Positions 39,265 to 48,576 of a DNA stretch of 64,000 bases are shown in pieces (position 1 is the stretch's first letter; each line of letters begins with the position of its first letter). A program made the translations under genes and the position numbers. Below the pieces are notes generated by a model. The model saw only the letters and a list, made by a program, of their open reading frames with translations. It was not told the origin of the DNA and made no database searches. The stretch comes from Grimontia indica. Its GTDB lineage: Bacteria > Pseudomonadota > Gammaproteobacteria > Enterobacterales > Vibrionaceae. The stretch is from positions 168,557 to 232,556 of the forward strand of contig NZ_ANFM02000002.1 of NCBI RefSeq assembly GCF_000333895.2, in the 5' to 3' direction.

Positions 39265-40620
39265 ATGGCCAAGCATTTTGATTATATTTGTATCGGCGGC
39301 GGCAGTGGCGGTATCGCCTCTGCAAACCGTGCCGCGATGTACGGTGCAAAAGTCGCGTTGATCGAAGCGCAACACCTCGGCGGCACCTGCGTAAACGTAG
39401 GTTGTGTACCGAAAAAGGTGATGTGGCACGGCGCGCAAATCGCAGAAGCCATCAAAATGTACGGCCCAGACTACGGCTTTGACACCACACTGAACAAATT
39501 CAGCTGGGACAAGCTGGTAGAAAACCGTGAAGCCTACATTGGCCGCATCCACACCTCTTATGAAAACGTGCTGGGCAAGAACAAAATCGAAGTGATTGAA
39601 GGCTTCGGCAAGTTTGTTGACGCTAAAACGGTTGAAGTAAACGGCGAGCACTATACCGCTGACAACATCTTGATTGCTGTCGGTGGCGCGCCAACCATTC
39701 CAAACATTCCAGGCGCGGAACATGGTATCGACTCAAATGGCTTCTTTGAGCTGAACGAGCAACCAAAACGCGTTGCAGTGGTTGGTGCAGGCTACATCGC
39801 AGTAGAAATCGCAGGTGTATTAAATGCACTCGGCACTGAAACACACCTGTTTGTGCGTAAAGAGTCTCCACTCCGCAGCTTCGACCCGATGATCATCGAT
39901 ACCATCGTTGAAGTGATGGAAAAAGAAGGCCCAGCGCTGCATACCCACTCGATTCCAAAAGAAGTGGTGAAAGAGTCTGACGGTTCACTGACCTTGCATT
40001 TTGAAAGCGGTGAGACCCACAACACGGATCTGCTGATCTGGGCAATCGGCCGTCATCCAGTCACAGAGAAAATCAATCTGGCTGCAGCAGGTGTTGAAAC
40101 CAATGACCGTGGTTACATCAAAGTGGATGAGTTCCAGAACACCAATGTTTCTGGCATCTACTGTGTGGGTGACATCATGGAAGGCGGCGTCGAGCTGACG
40201 CCAGTCGCGGTTAAAGCAGGTCGTCAACTGTCAGAGCGACTGTTCAATGGCAAAGCAGACGCCAAGATGGACTACGAGCTGATCCCAACCGTGGTTTTCA
40301 GCCACCCACCAATCGGCACCATCGGCCTAACTGAAGGCGAAGCGAAAGCGCAGTACGGCGAAGAGAATGTGAAGGTTTACACCTCCAGCTTCACCGCCAT
40401 GTACACCGCCGTTACCCAGCATCGACAGCCATGCAAAATGAAGCTGGTATGTGCGGGTGATGACGAGAAAGTGGTGGGTCTTCACGGCATCGGCTACACC
40501 GTGGATGAGATGATTCAGGGCTTTGGCGTTGCAATGAAGATGGGCGCCACCAAAGCAGACTTCGACAGCGTTGTCGCGATCCACCCAACTGGTTCCGAGG
40601 AATTCGTTACTATGCGTTGA
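39265..40620 (+). CDS. gor: Glutathione reductase
   Basis: A 451-residue FAD and NADPH flavoenzyme that keeps glutathione reduced in the cytoplasm. FAD site [16 protein letters not shown]; redox disulfide [13 protein letters not shown] with Cys42 and Cys47; NADPH site [14 protein letters not shown]; the C-terminal active-site [11 protein letters not shown] 39265 has ACGGAG upstream; the frame opens at 39211. It ends at a terminator. Confidence 0.98.
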   Translation: MAKHFDYICIGGGSGGIASANRAAMYGAKVALIEAQHLGGTCVNVGCVPKKVMWHGAQIAEAIKMYGPDYGFDTTLNKFSWDKLVENREAYIGRIHTSYENVLGKNKIEVIEGFGKFVDAKTVEVNGEHYTADNILIAVGGAPTIPNIPGAEHGIDSNGFFELNEQPKRVAVVGAGYIAVEIAGVLNALGTETHLFVRKESPLRSFDPMIIDTIVEVMEKEGPALHTHSIPKEVVKESDGSLTLHFESGETHNTDLLIWAIGRHPVTEKINLAAAGVETNDRGYIKVDEFQNTNVSGIYCVGDIMEGGVELTPVAVKAGRQLSERLFNGKADAKMDYELIPTVVFSHPPIGTIGLTEGEAKAQYGEENVKVYTSSFTAMYTAVTQHRQPCKMKLVCAGDDEKVVGLHGIGYTVDEMIQGFGVAMKMGATKADFDSVVAIHPTGSEEFVTMR

Positions 40621-40634
40621 TCGCCAAGCGATTA

Positions 40635-40664
40635 AAAAGAGCCTCGCACTTGCGGGGCTTTTTT
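40635..40664 (+). terminator. Terminator of gor
   Basis: AAAGAGCCTCGC / GCGGGGCTTTTTT with a short loop; one G-U pair, strong T6 run. Confidence 0.85.
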
Positions 40665-40946
40665 ATGCTTCAAAATCAGATAAATAGTCAAAACACCACC
40701 TGACACCCCACCAACTTTCTTATCGCGAGACTTGTAGCCAATTTGCCTGACCTCAAATACACCGTGCGCTAGATCACAATACAATATCTCGCCTGTTAAA
40801 ATCTCTCAGATAAAACTCTCACAAAAAGAAGGTCTATTGAGCTTTCTGTCTCTTTCAAATAATTAGACCTTCATTCCAGAATGCTGAGTGCGACTGGTCA
40901 ATTTATCTAAGTATCTATTCATATATTTATTCATTCCGGGTGAGAG
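40665..40946. other. Intergenic region before the large lipoprotein gene
   Basis: About 280 AT-rich bases. It should carry the lipoprotein promoter; I see no confident -35/-10 pair and no gene. Confidence 0.4.
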
Positions 40947-42716
40947 ATGAACTTTAAAACTTCTGTGTTGGCAGCGTCAGTTGCTTTGATTCTGGCGGGT
41001 TGTGGTAGCGATGATTCGACGCCAGCGGTTGGTGGTGGCTCTTCCACTGAACTCGCTAAAAAGCCGACCATTGCAATTCCTGAAAGCGGCAAGTTTATTG
41101 ATGCGCAGGTAGAAGGTTTGTATTACGTGCAAGGTATAGAGGGTGCTGATGGCTGGACAACGGCTGACGGCTCATATGATATTGATGCAAACGACCCAAG
41201 TGTAAAATTTGTGCTGGGTAACGAGCATGGCGGTTTAGTGCTAGGTAACGTCTCTGGCCGTCATATCAGCACGCCATACGAAGCACTGGGCACCCAGGAT
41301 CGTGTTGTTTCGCTGGTTCGTCTATTGCTGACTATTAACGCGAACGGTGATGACACCTCTATTGCTATTCCAGCTGAAATCAAAAATGCGGCGAGTAATT
41401 CAAACATCATCAATAGCTTAAAATCTATTGAGTTGGATCGCTTAGAAACAACTTCAACAGAATTTCTAACTGCACTGGCATCAGCAACAAGCGAAAGCTA
41501 TACGCTAGTATCTGAAAAGGTTGCAATGGATCACCTTAAGGGTTCGCTTGAGAACTTGGATCGCGGCTCAGACACTATCCTGACTCACTGGGCAAAAGGT
41601 TCTAACTGGACATTTGTTCAACGCAGCGCTACTCAACGTATTGGTCAACGCAATTTAAGTAACAAAGATTCTGTTGATTTTAACCTAGTCATTCACGCAG
41701 ACCGTTCTTTTGGTGATAAGACGTTCGAAAAAACGAACATTCCTGCATCTAATATCTTCACAATTCAAAATGATAAATTCATTGAGCGTGAGGGCTCCAA
41801 TGACGGCAGCATTAGCGGAAGCTATGCGTTAACCTACTTGAGCTGTGTAGAGAATGATGGTGAGTTTGGCTGGGTAGAAGAAAACGGAAACGAGCTCCCT
41901 GCATGTGATGGCGAGACTAACTATCCACAACCTGAGTGGGATGATGTTCTCAACCACTACGAATACAAGCTGACTGATCCGACGGGCATTGTTACCGAAG
42001 ATATCGCCCATTCTTGGGATGGTGTTGCTGAGATGGGTGCCATGTACGAATGCATGGCAAACTCTAACTGTAGTGAGAAAGCGCTAACTGTTTATCAAGA
42101 ACAAGAGCGTGATGATTCTGATAAACAGGATCAATCCAAGCTGCTTCTAGAGATCATGTCTGGCTCTTATGATCCAATTACGGATGTCTACACGGAGACG
42201 CGCTCCAAAGAATACCTAAACGGTAATAACGAGGGTCGTATATCTGAAAGCATTAGCTTTACCTATCCAGTTGAAAAGCCGGGCGTTGACCGCTACGTAG
42301 ACTTCAAAGGCACATGGGAAGTGACGGCGACTGACCCGAATTGTCCGGGCACGGTTGCAAAAGCCCAATTTGAATTCACCGACACTGGCGTAACCATGAC
42401 AGGTGATGAGTTAAACGACTGTAACCCGGAATCTTACAATGGTGGATCTGCGCTGTACACCGAGCTAGCAGCCATGGATTACTGGTGGTTTGGCACAAAT
42501 GCGGCTGGCGTTTCTAAAGCAACATTGGACCAACTGAACACCACAATCCGTTGGAACGATCGCGAAGATGGTGAAAATAGAGACCATTTCAAAATTAACC
42601 GCTTCAACTATATTCCAGCAGGTGTTAACTGGGATCGCGGTGTACTAACTCGTTTCACGCTTAATGACCAAGGTGACAAGATTTACACCGAAACTTGGCG
42701 CAAAATTGCGAACTAA
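40947..42716 (+). CDS. Large lipoprotein of unknown function
   Basis: A 589-residue lipoprotein with lipobox LAGC at about residues 16-19, then Gly, Ser and Asp, followed by a Gly/Ser linker. Residues 48-130 (SGKFIDAQVEGLYYVQG, YDIDANDPSVKFVLGN, RHISTPYEALGTQDRVVSLVRLLLTI) resemble a domain seen near the N-terminus of many secreted proteins of marine gammaproteobacteria. The rest (about 200-589) is acidic and beta-rich with six or more Cys residues, and contains no motif I know. ATG 40947 has GGTGAGAG upstream. Codon use looks more AT-rich than the flanking core genes, which may mean later acquisition. I do not recognise the family. Confidence 0.65.
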   Translation: MNFKTSVLAASVALILAGCGSDDSTPAVGGGSSTELAKKPTIAIPESGKFIDAQVEGLYYVQGIEGADGWTTADGSYDIDANDPSVKFVLGNEHGGLVLGNVSGRHISTPYEALGTQDRVVSLVRLLLTINANGDDTSIAIPAEIKNAASNSNIINSLKSIELDRLETTSTEFLTALASATSESYTLVSEKVAMDHLKGSLENLDRGSDTILTHWAKGSNWTFVQRSATQRIGQRNLSNKDSVDFNLVIHADRSFGDKTFEKTNIPASNIFTIQNDKFIEREGSNDGSISGSYALTYLSCVENDGEFGWVEENGNELPACDGETNYPQPEWDDVLNHYEYKLTDPTGIVTEDIAHSWDGVAEMGAMYECMANSNCSEKALTVYQEQERDDSDKQDQSKLLLEIMSGSYDPITDVYTETRSKEYLNGNNEGRISESISFTYPVEKPGVDRYVDFKGTWEVTATDPNCPGTVAKAQFEFTDTGVTMTGDELNDCNPESYNGGSALYTELAAMDYWWFGTNAAGVSKATLDQLNTTIRWNDREDGENRDHFKINRFNYIPAGVNWDRGVLTRFTLNDQGDKIYTETWRKIAN

Positions 42717-42737
42717 CAGCCGTAGCTAGATACTCTC

Positions 42738-42759
42738 AAAGCGGCCATCCAGCCGCTTT
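42738..42759. terminator. Bidirectional terminator after the large lipoprotein gene
   Basis: AAAGCGGC (42738-42745) / GCCGCTTT (42752-42759), 6-base loop, T-run on the plus strand; between converging genes. Confidence 0.85.
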
Positions 42760-42768
42760 TTCTTCCTA

Positions 42769-43536
42769 TCACTCACACAACACATTCAATGTCAGCGAGT
42801 CTGATATTGCCACAAATGACATATCCAGTTTGATGTCGTAGACCTGTCCGTTACTAAGCCAGTAGGGATAAAGATCGGGTAGCGCTTCTGCTCTACGCGA
42901 AGTAGATATCGCCTTTCTCAGGCTTCTTTCTGACACCAGTTTTTTGCCGCTCTTGCGGCAGGCATTGTTGGCTTCCTGATACGTTGCCCGCCACCAGTCA
43001 CGGCGGTTAATGGTGTATCGTGTATCCATGCCCGTGGGTTTGGGTGCCCAAAACCCTAAAACCTGTTCCTGATGCCTGATTGGCCCCTTCTTTGCGGAAG
43101 CCGACGTTGTCTTCAATACTGTTTTTTTCACGCTTGGCTGATAACCCACCTGACGGATAAAGGCATCAGCGGTTTCAGCTTGGGTTCGCAAGCCGTTTCG
43201 CATTTCAATCGCTTCGCCAAAAGAATCAAAAGGCCCTGCTAAACATCGATACTGGCGGCCCTCTTTTCGGTAAAGCGCACCATTGATGGCCTCGCTCTGA
43301 GCAGGCAGCTCCGCATAAATGCCACACTGCACCCAAAACGCGCCGTTCTTAGCTGGCTTTCTCCCCCATAACCCTTCGCCAATAGGACAGCTTTCGCCCA
43401 CAACAGAGTAGCCCTCAGACGATTTTTCACCTTTGCAGCGAGCATCAAGATCCTCAGAAGCAAACACAGAAGTGCTCGATATAAAAAGGATACTTGAGAG
43501 AGCTAGCATCAAAACAGGGAGACTGCGGGAGTGCAT
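42769..43536 (-). CDS. Secreted six-cysteine SPOR-like protein (paralogue 1)
   Basis: A 255-residue protein with a signal peptide (MHSRSLPVLMLALSSILFI, cleavage near VFA). Residues about 65-135 (FWVQCGIYAELP, YRKEGRQYRCLAGPF, EAIEMRNGLR) resemble a SPOR peptidoglycan-binding repeat. After a basic linker, the C-terminus has WWRATYQEANNACRKSGKKLVSE, like the opening of C-type lectin or formylglycine-enzyme folds, and ends in LCE. Six cysteines align with those of the gene at 43682-44479, suggesting three disulfides in the periplasm. Function unknown; SPOR domains usually target septal, denuded glycans. Confidence 0.65.
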   Translation of the reverse strand: MHSRSLPVLMLALSSILFISSTSVFASEDLDARCKGEKSSEGYSVVGESCPIGEGLWGRKPAKNGAFWVQCGIYAELPAQSEAINGALYRKEGRQYRCLAGPFDSFGEAIEMRNGLRTQAETADAFIRQVGYQPSVKKTVLKTTSASAKKGPIRHQEQVLGFWAPKPTGMDTRYTINRRDWWRATYQEANNACRKSGKKLVSERSLRKAISTSRRAEALPDLYPYWLSNGQVYDIKLDMSFVAISDSLTLNVLCE

Positions 43537-43681
43537 GAATGATTTGCCTTTTTACTGCCGTACAACGAAAAACGCGTGCCTTTTTCGGAGCTATTCTAAA
43601 AGCGGCAGGCGACGAGGAGGGATTTAACGTTTGTTTCTACAGCAGAATTCACAACTCTGGCCGAAGCCCCGCATAATCGCC

Positions 43682-44479
43682 TCACTGAGGCTCACAAAGC
43701 ACCAGTAACGCTGATTCAAGTGAAAGCGGCATGGAAAGCCCCATCACGACGTCGAAGGCGCGCATTTCTGCCACCCAGTAAGGCAGTCTGCTTGGATAGG
43801 TACTTTTCCAATCCGGCGTGGATGACAGGGTTTTCAACGTCAATTCAGACACCAATTTCATGCCATCTTGTCGACAAGCCTGATTGGCTTCCCTCAACGT
43901 GGCACGCCACCAGATGTTTTGTTTAGCACTGTAGCGCGGTTCATTAACTTTTGGCATCGGGCTTTTCAACGACCCGACATCAATGTATCGACGTTCTGTC
44001 TTCGCTGGCTTCGAAGCCTTTAGGACCGTTTTTTTCTTTGGTTTGTCGGACTGGCTAAGCTTTGTTGCCTTCTCGGGCTGAGATATATCGCGGATAAAGG
44101 CTGAAGCGAACACTTTGCGCTGCTTCATGACATCCTTAACAATTTCTGCTTCCGAGTAACGTTCAAACGGCCCAACCAGACAGCGGTATTGATTGCCTTC
44201 CTGGCGAAATACCAGTTTGTCCTGCATAAGAACAGCTTCAACTTCTTTCTTAAACCAAGGCTTAGGTAACTGGCTGACCACGCCACATTGCACCCAGAAC
44301 CGACCTTCGTTTTTTATAGGACGTTTTGACCAGAGGCCCGCACCAACACGACAGCTTTGATCGACAACTTGCCAACCCTGTTTTTCAACTGAAGGGCACA
44401 GAGTATCTGCCGAGGCATTGCGCCAAGGAAACAAACCAAGAAGCAGAAATATCATCATGCAGAAAAACGTGGAACGCAT
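43682..44479 (-). CDS. Secreted six-cysteine SPOR-like protein (paralogue 2)
   Basis: A 265-residue paralogue of the protein at 42769-43536. Shared blocks: GLWxxRP, FWVQCG, GxQYRCLxGPF, WWRATxxEANxACRxxGxKLVSE and LCE. The signal peptide runs to about NASA. The linker is longer and very basic (SDKPKKKTVLKASKPAK; KKTVLK is shared with paralogue 1). ATG 44479 has AGGTG upstream; ATG 44494 lacks one. It lies 145 bases upstream of paralogue 1 on the same strand, so the pair looks like a tandem duplication with later divergence. Confidence 0.65.
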   Translation of the reverse strand: MRSTFFCMMIFLLLGLFPWRNASADTLCPSVEKQGWQVVDQSCRVGAGLWSKRPIKNEGRFWVQCGVVSQLPKPWFKKEVEAVLMQDKLVFRQEGNQYRCLVGPFERYSEAEIVKDVMKQRKVFASAFIRDISQPEKATKLSQSDKPKKKTVLKASKPAKTERRYIDVGSLKSPMPKVNEPRYSAKQNIWWRATLREANQACRQDGMKLVSELTLKTLSSTPDWKSTYPSRLPYWVAEMRAFDVVMGLSMPLSLESALLVLCEPQ

Positions 44480-44560
44480 TGCACCTATTACCATCAGGAA
44501 TTTATAGGGTTCAGATAGTTAGCCTAGCCTGAAAATCCAAGCTCGACGAATCGAAAAGAG

Positions 44561-44584
44561 AAAGGGCAACATCAGCTGCCCTTT
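44561..44584 (-). terminator. Terminator of the dpp operon
   Basis: AAAGGGCA (44561-44568) / TGCCCTTT (44577-44584), followed on the minus strand by CTCTTTTC, 6 bases after the dppF stop. Confidence 0.8.
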
Positions 44585-44589
44585 CCTGT

Positions 44590-45579
44590 TTACTGCGAAG
44601 CGTGCTGCTCGTCTACGACCAAACAAGCGATTTGCCTGTCACCATACGTTTTTAACGAAGGCTGTTCGCTATGACATCTGTCGACAGCATCACGGCAACG
44701 TGCATGGAAAGCACAACCTTTGGGTGGGTTGAGTGGGCTTGGCAACTCACCCGTCAGCTTGATGCGCTCGCGACGATGTTCAGGGTCGAGCCTCGGCGTC
44801 GCTGAAAGAAGCGCTTGTGTATAAGGATGCTGAGGCGATTTAAAAATCTCATCTGCTTTCCCCTTCTCTACACAGCGCCCCAAGTACATCACCATCACTT
44901 CATCGGCGATATGCTCAACGACCGATAAGTCATGCGAGATAAATACGTAGGAAAGGCCAAGCTCTTCCTGCAAATCCATCATCAGGTTAAGCACTTGTGC
45001 CTGCACTGACACATCAAGTGCGGACACGGGCTCATCAGCCACCACCACTTCAGGGTTCAGCATCAATCCACGGGCGATCGCAATACGCTGACGTTGACCA
45101 CCAGAGAACATGTGCGGATAGCGGTCGTAGTGTTCCGTTTTAAGGCCCACCTTCGCCATCATCTCCAACGCGCGAGCTTTGCGATCAGCGGAGCTCATGT
45201 CTGTGTTGATTTCCAGTGGCTCTTCCAAGATCTGGCCAATTTTCTTACGCGGATTCAAAGAACCATAAGGGTTCTGAAACACGATCTGGATTTTCTGACG
45301 ACGCAGTTTGTCTGACTCAGGATCGCGCTTGAGCAGATCCTGACCTTTGAAATCCAGCGTGCCCCCCGTCGGCGTTTCAATCATAGTGAGTAAACGACCC
45401 AGCGTTGATTTTCCGCAACCTGACTCACCCACCACCGCCAGCGTTTTTCCATGCTCAAGGGTAAAGGAAACCCCATCGAGCGCTTTCACTTCCGCTTCCG
45501 GCTTAAACATGCCCTGCTTAACCGGATAGTACTTTTTCAAATCCACTGCATGGAGCAGCGGCGCTTGTTGTTCACTCAT
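44590..45579 (-). CDS. dppF: Dipeptide ABC transporter ATP-binding protein DppF
   Basis: A 329-residue ABC ATPase of the Opp/Dpp type: Walker [10 protein letters not shown], signature [15 protein letters not shown], Walker [12 protein letters not shown]. The C-terminal oligopeptide-transporter extension ([17 protein letters not shown], with cysteines) probably binds an iron-sulfur cluster or metal as in relatives. The start overlaps the dppD stop by four bases. With DppD it powers dipeptide uptake through DppBC. Confidence 0.95.
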   Translation of the reverse strand: MSEQQAPLLHAVDLKKYYPVKQGMFKPEAEVKALDGVSFTLEHGKTLAVVGESGCGKSTLGRLLTMIETPTGGTLDFKGQDLLKRDPESDKLRRQKIQIVFQNPYGSLNPRKKIGQILEEPLEINTDMSSADRKARALEMMAKVGLKTEHYDRYPHMFSGGQRQRIAIARGLMLNPEVVVADEPVSALDVSVQAQVLNLMMDLQEELGLSYVFISHDLSVVEHIADEVMVMYLGRCVEKGKADEIFKSPQHPYTQALLSATPRLDPEHRRERIKLTGELPSPLNPPKGCAFHARCRDAVDRCHSEQPSLKTYGDRQIACLVVDEQHASQ

Positions 45580-46556
45580 CGCGTTGGCTCTCCCTGCTCA
45601 TTCAATGGATAGTGGCACTTCACGGCACGCTCTGCTGGTCCCTGCGAAGCAGGTTCTTCTCTCCGGCACTTGTCCGTTGCGTATGGGCAGCGTGGGTTCA
45701 ACATGCAGCCTCTCGGTCTGTCGAAAAGCCCCGGCACCACACCTGGCAGTGAGTCCAGACGACTCTTACCCGCCGACGATTCTGGCAGTGAGCGTAACAG
45801 TGCCTGCGTATAAGGGTGTTTAGGTGAGCGGAAAATCTCAACGGAAGAACCGGTTTCTACCACTTGCCCTGCATACATCACCATGACTTTATGAGCCGCT
45901 TCTGCCACCAGTGCCAAGTCATGAGTGATCAGCACCAGTGCCATGTTCTGTTCTTTCTGCAGATCGAGCAGCAAGTCGATGATCTGTGCCTGAATCGTCA
46001 CATCCAGTGCGGTTGTTGGCTCATCGGCAATCAACAGGCGTGGGTTGCAGGCAATCGCCATTGCAATCATTACACGCTGGCTCATACCGCCAGATAACTG
46101 ATGTGGATAGACTTTCAAACGCGAAGCCGGATCGGGAATACCCACCAGCCTCAATAGCTCTTCCGCACGGGCTCGGCGCTCTCTCTTGCTTCCCCCCTGA
46201 TGCACCTGCAGGGCTTCCATGATCTGATAGCCGACCGTAAAGCAAGGATTCAGGCTGGTCATCGGATCCTGGAAAATCATTGAGATGTCCGCACCCGTGA
46301 GCTTTTTGCGCTCTTTCTCTGCCATTTCCAGCAGGTTTTCACCGTGGAAATTGACCGAATCAGCGCTGACGCGTCCCGGATAATCAATCAGCCCCATAAT
46401 GGCCAGTGAACTGACAGATTTACCAGAACCCGACTCTCCCACGATGCCGAGGATTTCCCCTTCATCGACGGTATAACTGATTTTATCTACCGCTTTAAAC
46501 GGTACGCTCTCATCACCAAAATGCACAGAGAGCTGGTTTACTTCTAATATCGCCAT
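45576..46556 (-). CDS. dppD: Dipeptide ABC transporter ATP-binding protein DppD
   Basis: A 326-residue ABC ATPase: Walker [10 protein letters not shown], signature [15 protein letters not shown], Walker [12 protein letters not shown], and the C-terminal [22 protein letters not shown] cysteine region of the family. In this Walker A the usual Ser/Thr after GKS is Val. It starts 9 bases after dppC behind AGGAGAG and overlaps dppF (ATGA). Confidence 0.95.
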   Translation of the reverse strand: MAILEVNQLSVHFGDESVPFKAVDKISYTVDEGEILGIVGESGSGKSVSSLAIMGLIDYPGRVSADSVNFHGENLLEMAEKERKKLTGADISMIFQDPMTSLNPCFTVGYQIMEALQVHQGGSKRERRARAEELLRLVGIPDPASRLKVYPHQLSGGMSQRVMIAMAIACNPRLLIADEPTTALDVTIQAQIIDLLLDLQKEQNMALVLITHDLALVAEAAHKVMVMYAGQVVETGSSVEIFRSPKHPYTQALLRSLPESSAGKSRLDSLPGVVPGLFDRPRGCMLNPRCPYATDKCRREEPASQGPAERAVKCHYPLNEQGEPTR

Positions 46557-46565
46557 TGTGCTCTC

Positions 46566-47471
46566 CTACTGCTTCAGCTTTGGATCCAGCGCATCACGTA
46601 GGCCGTCACCCATAAGGTTAAACGCCAGAACGGTCAGCAGGATTGCCAGACCTGGGAAGGTCACTACCCACCAGGCTGAATTAATAAACTGACGCGCATC
46701 GGCCAGCATCACGCCCCATTCAGGCGTTGGTGGCTGCGCACCCAGCCCCAGGAAGCCCAGCGCTGCCATATCAAGAATCGCAGCGGAAAAGCCGAGCGTT
46801 GCCTGAACAATCAGCGGTGCCACACAGTTTGGCAGTAAGACAGAGAACATCAGACGAAAGTGCCCTGCGCCCGCCACACGGGAGGCGGTGACATAGTCGC
46901 GGTTAATCTCTGCCAACACGGATGCGCGGGTCAGGCGAACATAGTGAGGCAGTGATACAAACGAAATAGCCAGTGACGCATTGAAGATGGAAGGCCCAAG
47001 AATGGCAACAATCGCAATCGCGAGAAGCAGACTTGGTAGCGCCAGCATGATATCCACCATGCGCATAATGGCTGTATCAACCATGCCGCCAAAGTAGCCA
47101 GCCACCAGCCCCATAAAGACGCCAAGTACCAGCGACAAAGCCACCACCAGACAGCCAATCAATAGCGAAAGACGCGCACCATAGATAAGACGCGAGAGAA
47201 TATCGCGGCCCACATCGTCAGTGCCGAGAATAAAGCTCCAGCTTCCGCCTTCAATCCAGGCAGGTGGTACTAACAAGGCATCGCGGAACTGCTCTGCCGG
47301 GTTATGTGGCGCGACAATCGGTGCCAATACGGCAACCACAATCACGAACACAATGTAGATAAGCCCTGTCAGCGCGCCTTTGTTGGAGGAGAAATAACTC
47401 CAGAATTCCGCGAACGGCGATAGCGGCTCACGCTCTTGGGGCAGGTTTGAAGTTTGAGTAGTGTCAGTCAT
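46566..47471 (-). CDS. dppC: Dipeptide ABC transporter permease DppC
   Basis: A 301-residue inner-membrane permease with a cytoplasmic N-terminus, an N-terminal TM near 33-53 and five more. LGTDDVGRDILSRLIYGARLSL is the BPD_transp_1 N-terminal signature, and the EAA-like loop is near ASRVAGAGHFRLMFSVLLPN. ATG 47471 follows AGGAGGGG. It lies 11 bases after dppB. Confidence 0.95.
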   Translation of the reverse strand: MTDTTQTSNLPQEREPLSPFAEFWSYFSSNKGALTGLIYIVFVIVVAVLAPIVAPHNPAEQFRDALLVPPAWIEGGSWSFILGTDDVGRDILSRLIYGARLSLLIGCLVVALSLVLGVFMGLVAGYFGGMVDTAIMRMVDIMLALPSLLLAIAIVAILGPSIFNASLAISFVSLPHYVRLTRASVLAEINRDYVTASRVAGAGHFRLMFSVLLPNCVAPLIVQATLGFSAAILDMAALGFLGLGAQPPTPEWGVMLADARQFINSAWWVVTFPGLAILLTVLAFNLMGDGLRDALDPKLKQ

Positions 47472-47482
47472 CGTTTCCCCTC

Positions 47483-48496
47483 CTACTTGCCGTGACGAAT
47501 GCGCGGGTTAACGACGCCATAAAGAATGTCGACGATAAGGTTCACGACGATGATGATCGTCGCTACCAGTAAGATACCGCCTTGCACCACCGGATAATCG
47601 CGGCGACCGATCGATTCAATCAGCCATTTGCCAATGCCCGGCCAGGCAAAGATGGTTTCTGTCAGGATGGCTCCGGAAAGCAGGATACCCACCTGAAGGC
47701 CAATCACGGTGATAACCGGGATCAAGGCATTACGAAGGCCATGAATCAGGATCACGCGCCAAGGCATCAGGCCTTTAGCTCGCGCTGTACGGATGTAATC
47801 CTCACCCAACACTTCCAACATCGACGAACGGGTCATACGAGCAATAACAGCGAGGGGAATGGTTCCAAGCGCAATGGCTGGCAACACCAAATGGTGAACA
47901 GCCGCGGTAAAAGCGCCTTCTTCTCCGGACAACCAACTGTCAATCAGCATGAAGCCAGTGACTTCATCAACCCAGTAGGTTGCATCGTCCATGCGCCCTG
48001 AAACTGGTGTTAAATCAAGGCCGATCGAGAAGAAAAGAATAAGGAGCAACGCCCACCAGAATATGGGCATGGAGTAGCCTGTCAGGGAGACCGCCATCAC
48101 TGAGTGATCGAGAAAAGTCCCCCGCTTCACCGCTGCCAATATCCCGGCAGGAAGCCCGACCGCTATTGCGAACAAAGCCGCACATAGCGCAAGTTCCATG
48201 GTGGCAGGGAAAAGGGTCAGAAACTCTTTCATGACAGGCTCTTTAGTAATCAGTGAGTTACCTAAATCGCCGTGAAGGACATTACCGATATAAACGAAAT
48301 ATTGCTCAATCAGAGGTTTATCGAGGCCAAGTTCAGCCATTAGCTGGGCATGGCGTTCTGGCGAAACGCCGCGTTCACCCGCCATCACTTCGATGGGATC
48401 GCCAGGTATCATCCTGATAAGGGAAAAGGTCAGCAGGGTAATGCCGATAAACGTTGGGATCACCAACCCCAAACGCTTGAGAATAAACTGCAACAT
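47483..48496 (-). CDS. dppB: Dipeptide ABC transporter permease DppB
   Basis: A 337-residue permease with six membrane segments. The N-terminus FILKRLGLVIPTFIGITLLTF and RMIPGDPIEVM are typical of DppB/OppB; the EAA loop is near YIRTARAKGLMPWRVILIHGLRN. It follows dppA after 80 bases that contain a hairpin, which may lower downstream expression relative to the binding protein. Confidence 0.95.
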   Translation of the reverse strand: MLQFILKRLGLVIPTFIGITLLTFSLIRMIPGDPIEVMAGERGVSPERHAQLMAELGLDKPLIEQYFVYIGNVLHGDLGNSLITKEPVMKEFLTLFPATMELALCAALFAIAVGLPAGILAAVKRGTFLDHSVMAVSLTGYSMPIFWWALLLILFFSIGLDLTPVSGRMDDATYWVDEVTGFMLIDSWLSGEEGAFTAAVHHLVLPAIALGTIPLAVIARMTRSSMLEVLGEDYIRTARAKGLMPWRVILIHGLRNALIPVITVIGLQVGILLSGAILTETIFAWPGIGKWLIESIGRRDYPVVQGGILLVATIIIVVNLIVDILYGVVNPRIRHGK

Positions 48497-48530
48497 AAAA
48501 CGACTCGCTCAACTGCGTGGTGACGCAAAA

Positions 48531-48557
48531 ACCGCGGCCAAATCCTTCAGCCGCGGT
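48531..48557 (-). terminator. Hairpin between dppA and dppB
   Basis: ACCGCGGC (48531-48538) / GCCGCGGT (48550-48557), 11-base loop, then T5 on the minus strand. It sits inside the operon, so it is probably a partial terminator or a 3'-end stabiliser of dppA mRNA. Confidence 0.7.
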
Positions 48558-48576
48558 GTTCTTTTGCCTGGCGTGA

